8,660 nucleotides of DNA, from positions 1 through 8,660 of the forward strand of contig CALZHQ010000113.1 of NCBI GenBank assembly GCA_945787295.1. The letters are read 5' to 3'. The notes under the pieces are model-generated. The model did not search any database, was not told the DNA's origin, and saw nothing but the letters and a program-made list of their open reading frames with translations. The translations under genes and the position numbers were made by a program. This DNA comes from an uncultured Desulfuromonadales bacterium. GTDB taxonomy: Bacteria; Desulfobacterota; Desulfuromonadia; Desulfuromonadales; Geopsychrobacteraceae. Shown one piece after another: positions 6,118-8,660 of the stretch (position 1 is the stretch's first letter; each line of letters begins with the position of its first letter).

Positions 6118-6310
6118 CAAGCGACAGGTGCAACGGGCCAAGGTCCCTCTGAAGCACCTTGTAACGTTCCGGATTACCGATGGAGAAAAACAAATCCTTG
6201 AGGATTCAGTTACGCCACATGAGACCAGTGTGTCCACCTTGAGGCGGGTTCTCATCCAAAAATTCAATGAAACATCAGTCGATCACCCAAGGCCCAGAAA
6301 TCGCCAATAG
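6056..6310 (+). CDS. Small basic protein, possible ribbon-helix-helix DNA-binding fold
   Basis: An 84-residue reading frame. The C-terminal two thirds resemble a ribbon-helix-helix (CopG/MobC-like) module: a basic stretch GKRQVQRAKVPLKH, a short strand LVTFRITD, a helix EKQILEDS and a second helix SVSTLRRVLIQKFNE. The first ~30 residues are Cys/Gly-rich and do not look like an ordinary domain. AAGGG at 6045-6049 precedes ATG 6056 by 6 bases. An inner ATG at 6101 would give 69 residues starting MCGRAGKRQ, with no visible ribosome binding site. The 6056 start codon sits in the loop of the GGCACCC/GGGTGCC hairpin. The frame stays open upstream to a stop at 5990-5992. It may be a real small regulator or a relic of a mobile element; the fold call is by eye. 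Confidence 0.4.
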   Translation: MGAAGLAQCTDLVWPMCGRAGKRQVQRAKVPLKHLVTFRITDGEKQILEDSVTPHETSVSTLRRVLIQKFNETSVDHPRPRNRQ

Positions 6311-6372
6311 AAATCAACGCTTGGCGAGGACTGCTCGCAGGCTTTAGAGACAAACAATGCAGGATGAAAGTG

Positions 6373-7119
6373 ATGACCGAAAGAGCTAAAAACACCTACG
6401 CTATTCAGACGGTAGATAATGCACTTTGTGTCTTAGAAGCGATCAGCGAAGAGACGGGTGATTTTACTCTCAGTCACCTCAGTGCCAAGTTGGGCATGGA
6501 GAGAAGTTATATTTTTCGAATGCTCGCGACTTTTGAACAGCGAGGCTACGTACAACAGGTTGAGCCTTCCGGACGCTATCGGGCTGGGCTTTCAGCTTAC
6601 GAGACCGGCAGTAAATTTCTTCACCAGATGGTGCTTTTACAAAAGGCTAAGCCGATCATGGAAACCTTGGCGAAAGACTCTGGCGAGGCCGTTTATCTGG
6701 CGATGCCCGGTGAAAAAGACCTCTTGTTTTTAGATATGGTCGATTCTCCGCAACAGGTGCGGGTGGTGCCGCTGGTTGGCAGGCGTTTCTCCCTGCACCA
6801 GTTCTCGGCCGGAAAGGTGATTCTCGCTTTCAGATCCGAACCTGCAACCCTGCCTTACAACATGAAGATGATTTTGCGCCAGGAAGCCGCGGTTGACCAG
6901 GGTGCCCTGGAGGAAGGGGTCGACAGTATGTCCGTCCCTGTCTTTGATTCAAATGCTGAGGTTGCCGGAAGTTTATGTGTCGTTGTGCCGAGCTTTCGCC
7001 TGAATCAAGAAACGATTGACAAGGAATTAATTCCACGATTGAAGGTTGCGGGGCAGTCCATTTCGGCAAAGCTGGGATTCATCAGTGATCCGATTGTTAA
7101 ATCAACTATCGTCAAGTAA
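6373..7119 (+). CDS. IclR-family transcriptional regulator
   Basis: A 248-residue protein from ATG 6373, chosen because AGGA (6361-6364) lies 8 bases upstream; an in-frame ATG at 6364 adds three residues without its own site. Residues about 9-70 are the winged helix-turn-helix: YAIQTVDNALCVLEAI, FTLSHLSAKLGMERSYIFRM and a wing at RGYVQQVEPSGRY. The rest is the IclR effector domain, with SLHQFSAGKVILAF matching the usual LHATALGKAIL-like segment and a C-terminal VPVFDSNAEVAGSLCVVVPS block. IclR proteins bind small acids or acyl compounds and repress or activate catabolic operons. Its targets cannot be read from the sequence; phaA and the thiolase pathway are candidates by position only. No terminator is visible after it. 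Confidence 0.9.
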   Translation: MTERAKNTYAIQTVDNALCVLEAISEETGDFTLSHLSAKLGMERSYIFRMLATFEQRGYVQQVEPSGRYRAGLSAYETGSKFLHQMVLLQKAKPIMETLAKDSGEAVYLAMPGEKDLLFLDMVDSPQQVRVVPLVGRRFSLHQFSAGKVILAFRSEPATLPYNMKMILRQEAAVDQGALEEGVDSMSVPVFDSNAEVAGSLCVVVPSFRLNQETIDKELIPRLKVAGQSISAKLGFISDPIVKSTIVK

Positions 7120-7317
7120 GAGCCTGCCCCCTAGTGCACTGTTTGGTTAAGCGTGTCAGTAATTCTGAGTCATTTTGGTTGCTGTCAAGGCGCTGCCAAT
7201 GTTCACGCAACCAGGGGGGATTAAGTAGACACATCAATGGTCCACTGGAGAGGAAAAGCTAGGCCCGGGTCGGCAGCGGCTCGGACTCTTGAATTATATT
7301 TCCGGAGCTTAATAAAA
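7120..7317. other. Non-coding gap between the IclR regulator and the response regulator
   Basis: I see no gene here. An inverted repeat GGTTGC (7179-7184) / GCAACC (7207-7212) encloses 22 bases. TATATT at 7295-7300 could be a -10 box but lacks a matching -35. A reading frame in phase with the response regulator opens at ATG 7237, but its residues (Arg/Ala/Gly-rich) do not fit a receiver domain. Confidence 0.4.
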
Positions 7318-7764
7318 ATGAAACACAAACAGCAGTTCAGGGCCATTGTCTTTGAGGATAATCCATCCTGCAGGGACGTTCTTTCTCTGATTCTTCGAAA
7401 AAGAGGTTATGAGGTGATAAGCTTCTCCGAACCATTGGAGTGCCCGCTATATCTCGACCCTGAGTGTACCGGCCCCCAGAAGCATGCTTTCGGGGACTTT
7501 TTAATAACCGACCAACGCATGCCCCGAATGACCGGCCTCGAATTCCTCGAGAGCCAAACGAAGAGAGGGTGCCAGGGGTGTGTCAGCAACAAAGCGATTA
7601 TTTCAGCAACATGGACCACGGAGGAAATAGATAAAGCCGAGAACCTTGGATGCAAGGTGTTCCGTAAACCTTTCAATATCGACGAGCTCTCCCAATGGCT
7701 AGATGAAAGGGAAAAACATATCCCCAAGAATCGAAAACTGGTCGATTTTGGAGGGCATCCATGA
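7318..7764 (+). CDS. Receiver-only response regulator with paired cysteines
   Basis: A 148-residue single-domain CheY-like protein without an output domain. GGAG (7304-7307) lies 10 bases before ATG 7318. Receiver landmarks, numbered from this start: the acidic pair Glu13-Asp14 in VFEDNPS, phosphoacceptor Asp65 in LITDQRMPRMTGLEF, Ser96 in IISATW and Lys117 in FRKPF. All functional positions are present, so phosphorylation is expected. It also has Cys42 and Cys50 in the loop before the third strand, and Cys85 and Cys88 in GCQGC, plus Cys112 in LGCKVF. I recall similar cysteine-bearing orphan receivers in Geobacter-like genomes, but could not check. No histidine kinase is in the window, so its partner and target are unknown. 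Confidence 0.88.
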   Translation: MKHKQQFRAIVFEDNPSCRDVLSLILRKRGYEVISFSEPLECPLYLDPECTGPQKHAFGDFLITDQRMPRMTGLEFLESQTKRGCQGCVSNKAIISATWTTEEIDKAENLGCKVFRKPFNIDELSQWLDEREKHIPKNRKLVDFGGHP

Positions 7765-7778
7765 TGCCTGTGGCATCA
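7754..7778 (+). other. Two overlapping, mutually exclusive hairpins at the response regulator stop
   Basis: GGCATC (7754-7759), GATGCC (7763-7768) and GGCATC (7772-7777) alternate, each separated by 3-base loops. The middle arm can pair with either side; the downstream pairing extends to TGATGCC/GGCATCA (7 base pairs). The stop codon TGA (7762-7764) lies within the structure. No T tract follows. Confidence 0.5.
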
Positions 7779-7863
7779 ATATCCGCCCGAGAGAGCCACC
7801 AAAGAACCCATACCTTCAACAGGCGATGCTGCAGCCTGGCGGAGGAGAAAGAGGCAACCAATC

Positions 7864-8172
7864 GTGTCGCTATTACATACGGACGATCTGAACATCGATT
7901 ATGAAATCCACGGAAAAGGACACCGCTTGTTTAGATCCACGGCCTTGGATCGAGCACCCTTGATTGGGAAAATCAGGTGATGTTTTTCTCAAAACACTTT
8001 CAAGCTGTGACCATTGACCTTCGCGGACACGGGAAGTCGGGCAAACCGCCCGGTTCTTACAGTGTCCCTTTTTTTTGCATCGGACACAGCAAAACAGATT
8101 CAATCCCTGAGTCTTCCCTTAGACATCCAAGGCAGTTCTAATTCAATTCTCCCAAATTCAATTCTCCCATGA
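7864..8172 (+). pseudogene. Degraded N-terminal fragment of an alpha/beta-hydrolase
   Basis: Three reading frames together give a recognisable hydrolase start. The first runs from GTG 7864 as MSLLHTDDLNIDYEIHGKG and HRL (frame of 7864). The second, from 7935, reads IHGLGSSTLDWENQ, then FFSKHFQAVTIDLRGHGKSG and KPPGSYSVP. The third, from 8077, reads ASDTAKQIQSLSLPLDI. Breaks are a TAG and frame change just before 7935 and an extra T in the T8 run at 8069-8076. Recognisable sequence ends near 8133, about 90 residues in, so the GxSxG nucleophile elbow and the Asp and His of the triad are missing. The final in-phase stop is at 8170-8172. HG near the oxyanion hole and DLRGHGKS are classic for this fold. 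It must be non-functional. Confidence 0.85.
8140..8169. repeat. Perfect 15-base tandem duplication
   Basis: AATTCAATTCTCCCA is present twice head-to-tail (8140-8154 and 8155-8169). It begins a few bases after hydrolase similarity ends and so marks the probable breakpoint of the deletion or insertion that truncated that gene. Confidence 0.85.
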
Positions 8173-8660
8173 TTGCGTGAGTATAAATTCAGGCAGTCCT
8201 CGACGCATCCCCCCCTTCATCGCACAAAAACACCGCAAGGCCCCCGGGCGGCAAAACACGGTTACAATTTAAGGAGTTGCGACAAAGGGACCACTGGTAT
8301 TTTTTCCCACAAAAGCTAATCCTCCTAATCATTACCCCTTAATTTGATTGCTTAGGATGGCTCTTCTATTTATCAAACCAAGTTATAAAAACACCAAGTC
8401 ACCCCCCAGATAAATTGGCCACTTTTAGTCATTTTTGGCTTTTATTTATATGTTTTACCTGAAAAGGGCCTGAAAAGCGCTTAACTTTAGAGACTTAGGT
8501 AAACCAAACCAAACAACTCAAGTTATTGATACCGTTATAGAGTATACAGTCTGTAATTTTTAATTTGCCCATTTTTAAGGTGTTGGCCCCGCTGTTGCTA
8601 TTAGTAACAATTGTAGCGGAACCGGTCCCTTGGACACAAGTTTGGCTTATGCAGCCTGAC
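8173..8660. other. Non-coding 3' flank with short repeats
   Basis: No gene is supported in these 488 bases. Notable pieces are a C7 tract near 8209-8215, a direct repeat CCTGAAAAG (8458-8466 and 8469-8477, 11-base period), an AACCA tandem near 8503-8515 and an inverted repeat CCGCT/AGCGG (8589-8593 with 8615-8619) with inner TTG/CAA. The 8340-8580 part is AT-rich. A stretch near 8398-8430 (CACCCCCCAGATAAATTGGCC) faintly recalls insertion sequence ends of the IS21 type, unverified. Confidence 0.4.

Noticed and set aside
5990..6130. Group II intron or other catalytic RNA end
   Set aside because: The hairpins were suggestive, but no domain V-like sequence and no reverse transcriptase gene are present.
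5893..6267. Reverse-strand frame of 124 residues after phaA
   Set aside because: It runs through the CGCAAAG repeat (giving a repetitive Leu-Arg-Pro tail) and has no plausible domain.
8189..8332. Reverse-strand 47-residue frame with several cysteines
   Set aside because: Its ribosome site would be too close to the start, the composition is irregular, and nothing recognisable is seen.
1..8660. CRISPR array, tRNA or rRNA genes
   Set aside because: No regularly spaced repeats of CRISPR type and no tRNA or rRNA signatures were seen on either strand.

Overview
The window carries a compact polyhydroxyalkanoate (PHA, polyester storage granule) locus of the class III type, plus a more eroded flank. 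The genes suggest an anaerobic deltaproteobacterium of the Desulfuromonadales kind. This is an inference from the class III PhaE/PhaC pair, the style of the receiver-only regulator with paired cysteines, and a CGCAAAG-type intergenic repeat that I associate with that group. No rRNA or other marker gene is present to prove it.

Layout. Positions 1-109 (minus strand) hold the start of a phasin-family granule protein. It is divergent from an Xre-type DNA-binding protein with an acidic linker (349-984). The 239-base gap between them holds a good sigma70-type promoter on each strand, and each promoter is overlapped by a dyad. The next 377 bases are non-coding, with GC-rich hairpins, an 11-base direct repeat, a candidate promoter and an 11-base-period repeat. 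Then come phaE (1362-2608, broken by a one-base frameshift near 2100), phaC (2688-3749) and a phaB-like reductase (3792-4550), closed by a strong intrinsic terminator (4569-4604). A biosynthetic thiolase, phaA (4712-5887), follows as a separate unit.

Downstream of phaA the sequence becomes less orderly. It holds a CGCAAAG inverted repeat, a hairpin-rich GC stretch with a small ribbon-helix-helix-like reading frame (6056-6310), an IclR-family regulator (6373-7119), a receiver-only response regulator (7318-7764), and a degraded alpha/beta-hydrolase fragment (7864 to about 8133). The last ~490 bases are non-coding, partly AT-rich, with short repeats.

How the genes work together. The thiolase condenses two acetyl-CoA to acetoacetyl-CoA, and the reductase makes (R)-3-hydroxybutyryl-CoA. 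PhaC with PhaE polymerises it, and the phasin coats the granule. The reductase carries an Asp at the end of its second strand, which predicts NADH rather than NADPH use and would make PHA an NADH sink. The Xre protein is the obvious candidate for control of the phasin and synthase genes. The main surprise is that phaE, normally required for full PhaC activity, is not readable in one frame in this sequence.
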